64,000 bases of DNA from Megaleporinus macrocephalus (lineage: Eukaryota; Chordata; Actinopteri; Characiformes; Anostomidae). This document shows positions 23,707 to 36,336 of the stretch, in pieces. The stretch is taken from contig CM038717.1 in NCBI GenBank assembly GCA_021613375.1, forward strand, positions 34,881,994 through 34,945,993, read 5' to 3'. The translations under genes and the position numbers were made by a program. Each line of letters begins with the position of its first letter. The first letter of the stretch is position 1. The notes beneath the pieces were generated by a model. The model made no database searches, was not told the DNA's origin, and was given only the letters and a program-made list of their open reading frames with translations.

Positions 23707-26493
23707 TTTGGTGATTTTGGAGAAACCCAAAATCTTTGGAGAACCCAGATATCTAGGATGAATTCAGAGATGTGGATTCATGGGAGTGCAAAATAAAGAA
23801 AATAAATAAATTCTTTCTGGTTCTGTTTGAAGGGCAGTAGTGTTCTAGCAGTTTTCACACTTGTTTTTTTTTCTTGATTGCCATAAGCTCCATGCAGCAT
23901 TTCTCCTCAGTGTGTCTGCCACACCTGTTTCCAGTAAAGACGATTTTCCAGTGCTGTTGGTTTGCTTTTAATCGTCTCTGAGTACAAGAGGAAATGAGAG
24001 GAACTGGCCAAATGGATAGTAATGGAGATTAATTGTCTTTACATGAAAGCAGAGGCTTTTTATTGTAACTCATTTTTTATTTAGACGCATCTACTAACCA
24101 AGAACAACATAAGCAAGACAAATTACAGTAATTGCAGCCATTGCAGCCATCTTCATTAACTCATTTATTCAATAATATATATTACAAAAGGTCACCACAG
24201 CTAATTATTGGCTGAGTCATGCTGTTGCACATCCAAGGTTCACAATCTGGCAACACTTTTAATGAATCCTGTGTTGATAATATGTTGTAAATTTTATACT
24301 CACTGACAAAAACAATAACACACCAAGAATTAATTTTTATATGTGTGAATGTAATTATGATGCATGAAAGTGATACAATATTAGAGTAAAAGATATATTA
24401 ACTGGAGGCTCTAGTTCCCAGTTGAGTTGCCTGTAGCATGGATACATGATGAGACACAGTTGGTCATGGAGGCCTTCAGGTTCCGTAAGTAATAGCTAGT
24501 AATCATAGGAAGCAAAGGTGCACTCAGTCATCATTAGACACACGATAAGTACAAAAATTACAATACCTTAACAAGAGCGAACCAATCATAATAACACAAG
24601 GTGGTCCATGAACAATACTCCTCACCAGTTGAGCTGTATTGAAAAGTTAAAAGCCCTCCACAGCTATTATGTTATCATTGGATCCCACATGTTGTCCTGT
24701 TGCACCTGAAGCTGGCAGCCCCTGCTCCCAACCTTTGGATTTGTTGTGAAGTGATGGCTCAGCCCCGACATTATGGTTCTTGTTCTCCCGCTGCAAATCC
24801 GAGGAAGCTGGTCTATTTCACTGTGGTAGTGACCGGACAATGTACTCTGCTTTCTGGGAGCTTTATACAATAGCTTGTTTGTAGAAGGATATATTAGGAA
24901 GGGTTGCTGACCCACTACAGCTTTCATCTTTTTGATGACAGGGTTGAAGGTCCTTCTTTCTGCTGTAGTGGTCTAGCTAAAATGCGGCTCTGGATATGCC
25001 CCCTGTATGCAATAAACTGTTTTTCTTGCTCCCCTCTGAGAGGTCCATCATTCTTGCCATCTCTGTGCTCGAAAGGTAAGAGTACACATACATTCAGTGC
25101 TGTTTTCTCTGCTGTCCAGTCTCAATGTCTTAGCCCTGATAACTAGTCCCACTTCAGGCTAGATCTCCTCTTATTTATTCTCTTGAAACCATCATAAATC
25201 TTACAGACAGAGTGCTTATAAAAGCTTCTGACACAGCAGTCGTTAAACACAATAGTCTGGGAGTATCCTTAATTTCATCCGCAGTACTTAGCACTTAGCA
25301 CTTAGCAATAAACCCGGCAGCGGCATTGATTTCTGGACTTATTCTGTTTTATGGTCTCACACATATATAAATATATATGAAACGTGAGAGGATGACTTTT
25401 AGAGTGTCATTTTTAGCTGAGGGACAAGAAACCATCCTACGGAAATAATATGAAACAATAAAGACAAATATGCACCACTGTTGCTGATGCCACCATTTTG
25501 ACAGTACTGCTATCTGTTGTTATATTCTTTATATTAATCATTCCTATGTAGTATTTCTTATCCCCCTACCAAAAATATTTATATTTATTTGAGATCGTTC
25601 AGGAAGCCAACATGAAAGATTGGCGAAAAGGTTGCGGCTGATAAATACGTACTATAAAACAAATTAATTGCTAAAACACGTGTTGCAAATTTCCAAGGAT
25701 TGTGATCTTAAAAAGGACTGATTAGGTTTACCTTAATCTGAAGTTTGGCCCTGTTTGGTCCAAGAGTGTCACGCCAACGCTGCTGCCTCGGAGTCTATAG
25801 TACTGGATTAGAGCTAGTATGTACTGCTAGAGCGGCAGACTAGTAGACAGTTTCATCCGCGGCTCCAGGTTAATCATTGGATCATGATTCATCCGGGTAT
25901 CGTACACCTACTACTCGATGCCTACTGGGTATTCGGACATACTAGGCGCGCTCGCCTACTGATTTCACCTACTGAGTAGTAGGCAAGTAGGCGATTTCGG
26001 ACACACCGTATGTTGACTCCCAAGGACTCCAGGACAAGCAGGGTTTTAGATGAAATGCTTGTGTACACAGCTTTATTTTGTTATTGTTGAGTTTTTGCAC
26101 CTCAAACACTAGTAAACAGTCTTGCACTCAACGTATTACAGTGTGACATAATGTAGCCTTTATTATAGCTTATAGCTATAAGCTATATTCTATCATGTTT
26201 TAAATGTACATTGTGAACAGTACAGAGTAGACAGAGGTGGATATTTCATAATGATTGGGTCATCACAGTCACCTCCACACTTACACAAATATTTACTCTC
26301 TATAAGAGAAAAACAATGGCACAAGTCTAGCAGTTGTGTCTATAGTGGGTGGGATTTACAATATCAATCCAAGACAGTTTGAAATATTTATGATATGTGT
26401 GCTTATTATATACTTTCCACCTATTCAATTCCCCCATTACCCATAATTAAGCTTTCCATTTTCCTGTTTGACAGCGGAGCACCATCGATTGGT
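23707..26493. other. Spacer between receptor genes 3 and 4
   Basis: No gene recognised. It includes the duplicated block 24515-24670, a possible degenerate transposon starting near 24300 (CACTGACAAAAACAATAACA), and a GC-richer inverted patch (CTACTGAGTAGTAGGCAAGT) near 25960. A possible AATAAA for gene 4 lies on the minus strand at 26072-26077. Confidence 0.4.
24515..24670. repeat. Copy of the 19265-19440 block, upstream of receptor gene 3
   Basis: It starts about 820 bp upstream of exon 1 of gene 3, while its partner starts about 780 bp upstream of exon 1 of gene 2. The duplication unit of these genes therefore included upstream DNA. Confidence 0.7.
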
Positions 26494-27563
26494 TCAGTCA
26501 GATGATATCTTCTGTAGATCTGTAGATGTTGGTGTAGATGTTGTGTTTTTTGGGCTCTCTGAGAACGTTTTCACAGGCCTGTAGCAAACTCTAGCCACGT
26601 TGGCAGCATGCTGATTGTGACATTTAAGGACACGTCTGAACTCCTCCGAGATAAAATAATACACAAACGGATCGAGGCAGCTGTTCAGGCTTCCCAGACA
26701 CAATGCAACAACATAAAACCCATAGACAGAATTTCTATATCCTGCATCCAGCAGAGAGTAATGTACGTAATGTACCATCAGCATGATGTTACTGGGAGTG
26801 AAGCATAGCAGGAACATCACCAGCACAGTGATCATGAGGATTATAGCTTGCTTTTTCTTCTTACTGCTGCCGACATCCGTTATGGACCTGCTGAGGGAGA
26901 GAAAGGTCAGCAGGTATGACACGATGCAGACCACACAGGGAACTACATATCCTACAATGCCCATGGTCAGGAAATATCCAGCAGGCAAATGTGTTTGATT
27001 TTGATGAGTGACGTCATGGCAGGTGGTTACATCAGGTTTAGTGACTTTAACAGTCTGGTCATACAGGTAGAGCGGTACGGTGATGAGCCAGACTACAATC
27101 CACACACAAGCAGAGACGCAAACCATTACCCGGTTATTCAGTTTCTGAGAAAGTGGGTGAACTACTGTCCAGTAGCGCTGAACACTGATACATGCTATGA
27201 AGATAGCGGAGCAGTACATATTCCCATAGAAGAACCCCACTAGCACTTTACACAGTGGCTCCCCGAAGATCCAGTCATTGCCGTTGAAGTGGTAGGCGAT
27301 CTTCAATGGGAGCCAAACGATGAAGAGCAGGTCAGCCAGTGCTAGATTGGCCATTAGGATGGAGGTGGGATTCTTCTTCTTTGTCCTGAAGAAGAAAACC
27401 CAGATGGCCATGGCATTAGTGGGCAGCCCCACAACAAAGACAACGATGTAAACAAGCGGGAGGAAGACCCTGGTCACATTGCCTTCCAGAACACCTATAG
27501 AAACGTCACTGAGCTTCACATCATGCTCATTCTCGATCTCCGTAGAAAGTACAGCAAAATTGC
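26494..27563 (-). CDS. f2rl1-like: PAR2-like G-protein-coupled receptor, gene 4 (main exon)
   Basis: A full seven-helix receptor with FLPLVYIVVFVVGLPTN (TM1), SVQRYW at the end of TM3, CHDVTHQ in extracellular loop 2, KKKK in loop 3, CFTPSN in TM6 and DPFVYYF in TM7. The apparent Met at 27576 is inside the intron: the acceptor CTTGTTCACTGCAG ends just before 27563, so the exon begins with two bases and then NFAVLSTEIENEHD. Joined to exon 1 (29947-29956) the protein starts MSRSNFAVL and has about 359 residues. It has an insertion in extracellular loop 3 (HYVHYS) and a shortened helix-8 region (EEFRRVLKCH) compared with gene 1. There is no signal peptide and no canonical tethered-ligand site. 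PAR-family membership is firm. Confidence 0.92.
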
Positions 27564-27792
27564 CTGCAGTGAACAAGAAGGTTGGAGATTAGTGGACATG
27601 TTGCAAATCAGTGTGAATGCATTTAATGATGGTAGCGCCGTACACTCTTAATGTTATTAGTAGCACTAAATAACTATATAACTAATAGCAACATTAAACA
27701 TTTCAGACATAAAAATATCGAAACCAAAGTTTCCGTGATATCTCAGTAGAGCATCCAATAGATAATAGCATGTGGGCTGAAATATTTTATAC

Positions 27793-27795
27793 CAC

Positions 27796-27865
<70 letters not shown>

Positions 27866-27870
27866 GTTGT

Positions 27871-27936
<66 letters not shown>
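27793..27936. repeat. (ATT)n-(AAT)n palindromic microsatellite in the intron of receptor gene 4
   Basis: About 70 bp of ATT units is followed, after GTTGTTGG, by about 65 bp of AAT units. The two arms are reverse complements and could form a hairpin or cruciform. Confidence 0.95.
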
Positions 27937-27938
<2 letters not shown>

Positions 27939-29946
27939 TATAGCAAAAAAATAAATAATTAAAATTATAGCCAGAAATTAGTCCAGAAAAATAAATAACA
28001 TTATTTATATCAAATACTGAAATATGTTACTATACTTACTAAATTTATACAGGCTAATCTGCTTAACATAAAATAACATAAAATGTTAAAGAAAGGATTT
28101 AAGGAAAAATCTAATTTACACAATCGTTTATTTAATCCAGATGTAGTCAATCAGATACAGTTAGTGGCCATGTTTAGCTTCTTATCACTATACATATATT
28201 TTTAAATAGGAACATCAGAACTCTCAAACGTGATACAGCATCCAGTATAAAATCTAGTGTGATGTGTGCAAATGGGAGTCGAAATATGCAATGGCTGGAG
28301 TGATCGTAAGGCTGGTATTGGTGCAAATGACTGCCTGATGCGTTCAGTAATGTTATGTTTATCTATATAGTCGTGACTATTGACTTCTACTGTTTATTGG
28401 CCTCATCGCTCTTTCAAAGATATGAGGTTCAAAAGCGAAACATGGGCTCAAATATTAATATTTATGTATATTTGTGATTTTCTCTGAATTGTTCTTTTAA
28501 AGGACCACGTTCATGTATAGCTTCAAGCTCATCTAGCCTGGTGCTGCTTAGTCCACCTGCTCCCAAGACACTTGATGCAACTAGTGAACTAATATGTGAA
28601 CTAGAGAACTTGCAGGACAGAGGTTCTCTAGAGCCAGAGCTGAGAACCAATGTTCTAGCTCACTGAACTCTACTTGTGCAAGTAGAAATATGTAGCTTTA
28701 ACCTAGTTACAACCCAACATACAATGGTCGACTGACTAAAATACTGACCTCTACTGACCTCTACTGGATGCCAGTGCAGGGAAAATGATGTAACATGTTA
28801 TTAGATATTGGATCTGTGATCTTAACTAGCTTTTATTACTGTAATTCTTATTTAAACTGCTATAGTACATATTTTATGTTTACAATACAACATGCAATGA
28901 CCAGCATTGACTGACCAATGTTACAATTGTACATTTCACATGTATATGTCATTCTTTAGATCATCTTCTAAGTAAATAATGTTTCTGGGTCACGGGGGGT
29001 TGCTGGAGCCTATCCCAGCATTCATTGGGCTTATTGTGTATTTTAAGTTGTTTTTATGTCTTTTGTAGTCATTGTAGTGATTTCTTAGTCTTGGTTTTTC
29101 CCTTGACCCTTTGATGCACAACAGGGGTCAAAAGTGACCTGACTGAGATTTTATTATATTCTATATTTCATCATTTAACCTTGTTTTTTTAACCTTCACA
29201 TTTCAGTTAATAAATAAACAAGTAAATAAACAGGATAAGTAAAAAATGATTTAAGATAAAAAACAAGATGAACACTTGAAATATTAAATAATTAAATGAA
29301 CTGATATTAGTAGATGTACCAAAGAGATACTCAGCAATACATGCAATAACATAGGAAATGAATACGGGTCAAGTTTAACCCATTTTGTGCATCTGCAGAG
29401 GTTTGCTAAGCTTGTGCAGCAAAGAGTTAATTACAGCAGTACAAGCTGTGAGAGCTGCCAAAACCAGTTTAATAGGGAACTCCTTTGAACTTTAGTGTGG
29501 AGAGACCAAAGAGAAAGAGAGAAAAAAGCCAAGCCTGAAGTACGACTAAGAAGTGCAGTTTTTATTTGTTTTGATTAGAGCTGAATGCTCAAAGCGTATA
29601 GAGACATCCACCTTTGAAAGCTCCATCACAGAAAACTATTATATGAAATTCTCATGTGACATTGATTTACTATAGTTTTCAAATCCATTCATAGTGAAAG
29701 TATACATGCAGGGAGTTGTGAACCAAAATAGTTCCCAAAAGGATCAGAAGACATGCGTAGGTTCACTGGTGGTTCACGGATGCCTACACTTGCTAAGCTG
29801 TAGAGCTTGGAGACCCCTGGTTTCTCAGTCAACCATTTTACACCAACCCCACTCACAATGACTCAGTTTACATCTGAACCCCTGATTTATACTCATTCCT
29901 AACTTCTGTGTCTTTCAGCAGTGAAGAGAAAGAGAAAGTAACTTAC
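27937..29946. other. Rest of the intron of receptor gene 4
   Basis: No further exon recognised. A SINE tail fragment (GGGTCACGGGGGGTTGCTGG) lies at 28985-29035. Confidence 0.4.
28980..29035 (-). repeat. SINE tail fragment
   Basis: Reverse complement of the tail motif AGGCTCCAGCAACCCCCCGT of the tRNA-headed SINE family. Confidence 0.5.
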
Positions 29947-29956
29947 TTCGAGACAT
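29947..29956 (-). CDS. f2rl1-like: First coding exon of receptor gene 4
   Basis: ATG TCT CGA A is followed by donor GTAAGT and joins 27563 in phase (A plus GC gives Ser). The downstream intron start (ACTTTCTCTTTCTCTTC) is conserved in genes 2 and 3, which supports this being the real first coding exon although it encodes only Met-Ser-Arg. The 5' UTR extends further right by an unknown length. Confidence 0.75.
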
Positions 29957-30059
29957 GCTGGGAATCTTATAGGGAAGTAAATCCACCAAAACTTATGTTT
30001 AGGATTAAATCCAAAGGCATCAAAGTTAGACTTTTGCCCTCCTGTTCTATTCAATAAAA

Positions 30060-32459
30060 CCTAATGCATTCTTTTCCTCGTCTTCACTGAAGGTGGAAAG
30101 CAGCTGCCCATTTTTTATGTGATGCCACGCCTGCATTTAGTGAAGGCAGCTTACTGGCAATGAGACAGTAATCGGATGTCAGCAGGAGGAGTCAAAAAGG
30201 AGGGGGAGAAAACAAAAATAATTGGTTTTAGGAAAAATGGACTATAAATTATTGTGTAATCTCAGAATTGGCTGCAGATAGGATAAGACTGACATCACAG
30301 TTGCTAACGTCAGCATATCAGTGACGTACACTGTTAAAAGTGATGGTTCCTCAAGAGTTACAATAGTTGTACACTAACAGTTTGGATACACCTAACTAAA
30401 TATTCATCTATCCATCCATTATCTTCCGCTTTGTCCCACAAGTCGAGGTCAAGGGGGGGTACCACGGGGTTGCCAGTCCTAACTGCATATGCATGTAATA
30501 TGTAAAAGTATGTAAAACTGTATCAGAGCAAATGGGCTGATTTGTAACAGACACTATAAACATTCTTTAAACCAAAACCAGATGATTTATTCTGCTCCAG
30601 GAATAATTGCATACATATTTATAGTCTTTTTTTACAATTATTCACTAATATTATTACTATTAAAATAGTACAAATAAGAAACGCCTGCATAGGTGTGTTT
30701 AAACATTTGACTGATAGCGTATATAGAACTAAGAACATAAGTTGTTCTTTTCAATGTGAAACAGCTCTGATCGATGATTCTTTTATTGTTGCAAGCTCTG
30801 GGTTCTACCCGGCAACCCCATTCTAAAGGTTCTAGCTACACCGCTAATCAACATCTAAAACAACTGACTTTGTCTTTATATATAATTATATATATATAAT
30901 AAATAAATATCCTAATTACATAAATATATAATATATATTGATTTGACTGCTTATTATTACACAATATACTGATAGAATCTCAAAACAAGTCTAAAACTGC
31001 AGTTCAGAATGAATCTAGCTGATTCCACGATTTTACATTTAATAGCGATAAAAATGAATCATAAAATGAATTCACAAGTCAGTTTTAACTATCAAGAAAA
31101 CAGCCGCCAGCCCACCATAGCTGCAGTTAACCTTTGAGAATAACAATTTAAAAAATTCACATTATGTGGATCCAATTAACATCTTATTTTTAAAAAGTCA
31201 TTTATTATAGCTTATGAAAAATATACATTTCAGTCCATTGACATTCACTCAACACCACAGCTGGTTATCGCTCACCCACATTCATTTCTGTGAAGTATTA
31301 GAAATACCTGATGAAGTCAGATGTTCAAGTTATGTCATTCACATTTTCTAAAGATTACAAGAAAAAGAAAAGTTTTTTTGTTTTTGTTTATTTTTGTCAT
31401 ATTGACATATTGATGATGTCAAGCTGTAGATTCAAAATGAATCATGCATGCCAAAAAACAACATGGTAAGTACATCATGGCCTTAATGTTTGCATGCCAT
31501 GTGAAATTTCTTGAAAGTTCTTGAGAAGGTTTCAGATTATTGACAAACTGACAATAAGCTATAACAGCTGAATGCTCTCAAATCATAAAAACATGATTTG
31601 CATACTTGCAGGAAATATGCAGACTGATAAAGACTTGGCTTGTCTTCCTGGTTTCACTATTTGTAGTGCTGCAGTTTCATTATGAACATTCAAATGTATT
31701 ATTTTTATTTGTTTTTTTATTTTTTTATCATTATATTTTAAAATCTGTACTGTTTGCTAATGCCTATATTTATGGTTCTTACTGACTATTAAACTATTAG
31801 CAAACCATTAATAATAATTTCCTACTAATTAGAACCATGTAGTTTGCAAGCAAGCTTAGAAATGCATTAATACGTTCTTCTGTAAACTATTTATGGACTA
31901 TTTCTTGATTGACTTGTTATTTTTTTTTGTTGCAAGCATTTGCCTTTATTTCAAAGGCCAATCAAGAGATATGATCAAGCGATAATCATCCGAATGACCA
32001 GACATGGTAGTAAATGGTAAAACATACTCATAAACTACTGAAGACTAGCTGAAGACTGAAAAAGGACTGGAAGAATGCATTTCTCAGCTTTAATTCATAT
32101 ACCTTGACTGAAACTTAGTGTATAAACAATCTAGTGGTTAAAGGAGAAGCCTATAATTACCTAAAGACAGTAATGTTTTTATGCAAAATATTAATCACAT
32201 TTTAAGAAACTTTTATTAATTAATCTGAAGAAAAAAAATAAAGTAACACCAATAACTGGTTCCAAAGAGGCAGGTATGTTTAAAATATCTTTAATAATAA
32301 ATCTGAATAAAGCAGCATTATTATAAATTATATAGTGAAATCAACTCTCTCGCTTTACTCATAGATTGTCACCAAAAGAAATTGGAAGTATGCTTGCAGC
32401 TGAACAGTTACAATTAATTAACATGTAACTTATGAGTCAACAAACCTATTAATACCAAA
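30060..32459. other. Intergenic stretch without recognised gene
   Basis: AT-rich. A SINE tail fragment (ATCCATCCATTATCTTCCGC) lies at 30408-30475. No exon of S100Z or CRHBP was recognised. Confidence 0.4.
30408..30475 (-). repeat. SINE tail fragment
   Basis: Carries ATCCATCCATTATCTTCCGC and AGGTCAAGGGGGGG, the minus-strand tail of the same SINE family. Confidence 0.55.
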
Positions 32460-33035
32460 TTTTTAGATTAGATTAGATTCAACTTTATTGTCATTGTGCA
32501 GGGTACAGGTACATGAAATGCAGTTAGCATCCAATCAGAAGTGCAAAATACATTATTATTTACATAACGTGCAAAACAGAAATGACAGTAATTTGAGGTT
32601 ATTGTGCATGTGGTGGTATATAAATAAATATATAGAATGTAGATGTACACAGAATGTGAGATAAGGGGGTGGTATATAAAATAGAATATAAATTACTATA
32701 CGTATATACAGTAAGGAGTGAAATGCCAAGATTGCATGGAGCATCATATGTTGAACAAGTTGTAACAGTGAAAGCAATAACTACAGATATAAATAGTGCA
32801 ATATGAACAGTGTAAACAATAACTAGAGTGCAGAGAGTGCAATAATCAGACTAAAGTGAGGGTGTAGAGGTCAGCAGGGTCACAGCCTCAGGGAGGAAGC
32901 TCTTCCTGAGTCTGTTGGTGCGGGAGCGTAGGCTCCTGCACGGCCTGCTGGATGGAAGGAAGGTAAAAAGTTTGTGGTTAGGCTGAGAAGGGTCCTTAAT
33001 GATGCTTCTCGCCCTGCTCAGGCAGTGCTTCTGAT
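32460..33035 (-). repeat. Retroposon with TAATC tail
   Basis: On the minus strand the element ends ACAATAAAGTTGAATC followed by TAATCTAATC, the signature of a 3' end of a fish non-LTR retroposon or its SINE. The interior has the typical GGGAGGAAGCTCTTCCTGAG segment (plus strand, 32890-32910). No coding capacity. Confidence 0.6.
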
Positions 33036-33644
33036 AGGTTTATACCACATTTCTAAGATTGTCTACAAGTGATATGTTTGATATGTGTGAAGTTTTTATT
33101 CAGTATTAACAAGCTGGTTAATAACTGACTGTTATTAAACAACAACTGATAAAGGTAATTTGATATATCAATGTACATACCACTAATCCTTAACCTAAGT
33201 TTTTGTTTAATAAAGCACTAATAGGCAGCCAGTTATTTAACAGTGATTGGCCTACTGGGGGTATAATGAAGATAAAAAAGGTTGCACAAAAGATCATGGT
33301 GAATAAAACATGAGTGAAAGTGCTACAACAGACTCTCCACAGTCATTCACCATAGTTCAGTTAGGTATTTCATGTGTGCACTCCAGCATGTCAAGGCAGG
33401 AATCAGACAGTTAACATACCACAGGCACAATTTCCCATCATCCTCCACCCTTCAAATGAAAGAGTGACTAATTTTAGTGTCTTCAAGCAAATACCTTCTT
33501 CAGCAGAAGAAGAGTTCCTGGGCAAAAAGAAAAGGCAGTGTTGAAGTACAGTAGAACAGCGAAAGGAAGTAGACTTTACAGACTGATAATAAGTGGGAAG
33601 TACTATGTAATATCATAATAAGAAGTTGCACTTATTAAAAAAGC

Positions 33645-34405
33645 TATTTTTTCTGAATAATAAGTTTTAGTAACTATATACTGGGCCTGGCTATTTGATG
33701 AGTATTGATAGATAAGAAATAAAGTACAAACAAGTTACTTAAAATTACAGCACTAATATTTTTGAATAATAAGTTTTAGTAACTATATACTGAGCCTGAA
33801 CATTTGATGAGTATTGATAGATAAGAAATAAAGTACAAACAAGTAACTTAAAATTACAGCACTAATATTTTTGAATAATAAGTTTTAGTAACTATATACT
33901 GAGCCTGAACATTTGATGAGTATTGATAGATAAGAAATAAAGTACAAACAAGTTACTTAAAATTACAGCACTAATATTTTTGAATAATAAGTTTTAGTAA
34001 CTATATACTGAGCCTGAACATTTGATGAGTATTGATAGGTAAGAAATAAAGTACAAACAAGTTACTTAAAATTACAGCACTAATATTTTTGAATAATAAG
34101 TTTTAGTAACTAAATATGGGGCCCGAACATTTGATGAGTATTGATAGATAAGAAATAAAGTACAAACAAGTGACTTAAAATTACAGCACTAATATTTTTG
34201 AATAATAAGTTTTAGTAACTATATACTGAGCCTGAACATTTGATGAGTATTGATAGATAAGAAATAAAGTACAAACAAGTTACTTAAAACTACAGCACTA
34301 ATATTTTTGAATAATAAGTTTTAGTAACTATATACTGGGCCTGAACATTTAATGAGTATTAATAGGTAAGAAATAAAGTACAAACAAGGGACTTAAAACT
34401 ACAGC
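33645..34405. repeat. 109-bp tandem repeat, about seven copies
   Basis: The unit runs from GAATAATAAGTTTTAGTAAC through GATGAGTATTGATAGATAAG to ACAGCACTAATATTTTT. Copies recur every 109 bp (33655, 33764, 33873 and so on) with few differences. Confidence 0.95.
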
Positions 34406-36336
34406 TAAACTAAAAGAAATTAGAGCTCGTAAATTTCTTTTCAATTTATGAGCTCTAATAATATGAAAGTCTATAAAGATTTAAAGAAATTGGAGTGATG
34501 TGTTGATTTAGCAGATTTTAGTTTAGGTTTAATTTATTCACTTATTATGAATTAATAACTATAATAATATGAGACTCTAAAGACGTAAAAAATGTGATAT
34601 GTTGTTTTAGCAGATTTTACTTGAATTATTATTTTTAAGTTATTATGAAGATGCTGATTTAATTATTTTGTATAAACTGAAAACGTAATTTGTGGGCAGT
34701 TACAGTTGGATATCATTATATTTCCACCAACTAGTCACTACAATAATAATTGATTGAAAGCTCAGTTGTTCAAATTATTTTAATACCGTCATTATTTTAT
34801 TTTACTGCTCCATTTACCTTTTTTGCAACAACTAAAAAATTAGTATGAAATTGTTAGCTTAGTACAGCTTACTTACTATGTAACTATTATAATATTACCT
34901 ATTTATTATGGATCTACTACCAAATGATTTACATAAGAACACATGTTATAGTGGCATCTAACCAATAAATATCAGCTTATTATATTTCCTACTTTATTCC
35001 AGCTAGAATTCTTTCTTTAACATCTTAAAAATCACATCCTGAAGAAAGCATTAGTCCCCAAAGCCTCTTCCTCTGTCAACAGTCTTTCACTTAAAGAACA
35101 GGCAAACCTTGAAATTTGATGAAGCCTCTGTGACAGTGAGATGGCTTGCATGTTGTTCCTCATTGCGTTTTGTACCCAGTTACATATTTGCAAGTTTTAT
35201 AAGGAACAACTGCTGCTCTCACTGTGTGCTGCAGTGTTGACTTTGCTTGCTGTTGACGAGAGTAAATGTTTCCTATATGGCTTTTAAAAAAAAAACTGTT
35301 ACTATAAGAACTTTTTTTACGATCCATCACTGAAGCTCCAAGCAAATCAAGAGCATTCAAATTACTATTTTATGAATTGCTCGTTTTATTCTTTGCAGCA
35401 ACAGGGTTTAAACCTGGCAGTGAGCTAAGATGATTGTTGGATCACCTGGCCACAGGCTGAACTTTCACTAAGGCCAGGTTTAACTTTTAGAGATTGTAAA
35501 GTCAAATTCTAGACCTTTTTTATGATATTTTAACCACTTTACACAAACCAGTTCTGAGGTACGGAAATACCTCATCAGAGTTCTTACACTTGGACGCTGG
35601 AGTTTAGCTGCAAATGCTGAGAATTTGAAAAAAACAAAAAACAGAGAGGCAGTCCAAAAACCACCAGGCAAATCCAAAACAGCAAGTAAAACCAGGCAAG
35701 AGGTCTAAATACCTGAAAAGTCAGGATATACAGGCGTTAACGGCTCAATAAAGTCAGTAGGGAGTCAGCCCTAGTACTCCGGAGATGCAGATCGTAGAGG
35801 AACATGCGTGACAATGTATCTCCTTTTTTGTTAGTTTTCATTTTTTCACATCATTTGAACACAACAGCTGCTCTTTACATCCTGTAAAATTCCATGATGA
35901 ATGTCCCAAAAGAAATGCTCGAACGCTCTTATAATAAAATCTCTACATCTATGGGCGTGTCTCAAAACCTAGTGAGCTGTCTAAGTAGGCTGTCTAAGTA
36001 GGTACTGTCTAGCTAAGTAGCAGCATTCTCTCCTCATTTCTCCTCATAAAACAGATTACTGAGACGCTGTAGTTAGAGAGAGACTGCATCACGGCTTGTT
36101 CCCGCCCACTGCAGCACGCGACCGGTGGTTTAGCTGATTGCTAAGTTACCAGCCGACATCCAACACAATAGCCGATGCTTAAAAATCTGCTAGCATAAAT
36201 GCTAATGGCTCAAGTATAAAACTGAAAATGGTTACAGAGTTGATAATAAAATACTGTTTTGTGTGATTATATGACCAGAAACACATTAAAACTCCAGAGA
36301 GAATCAAAATAACTCACATTTTAAAACCACTTCACT
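34406..36336. other. Intergenic stretch before the gap
   Basis: No gene recognised. One copy of the interspersed family lies at 35830-35950. Confidence 0.4.
35830..35950. repeat. Interspersed repeat family, copy 2
   Basis: It shares ACATCATTTGAACACAACAG and TTCCATGATGAATG with the copies at 38610 and 56545. Confidence 0.55.

Noticed and set aside
27564..27576. Met at 27576 as the start of receptor gene 4
   Set aside because: It lies within the intron next to a clear acceptor (TTCACTGCAG); the conserved exon 1 at 29947 supplies the start.
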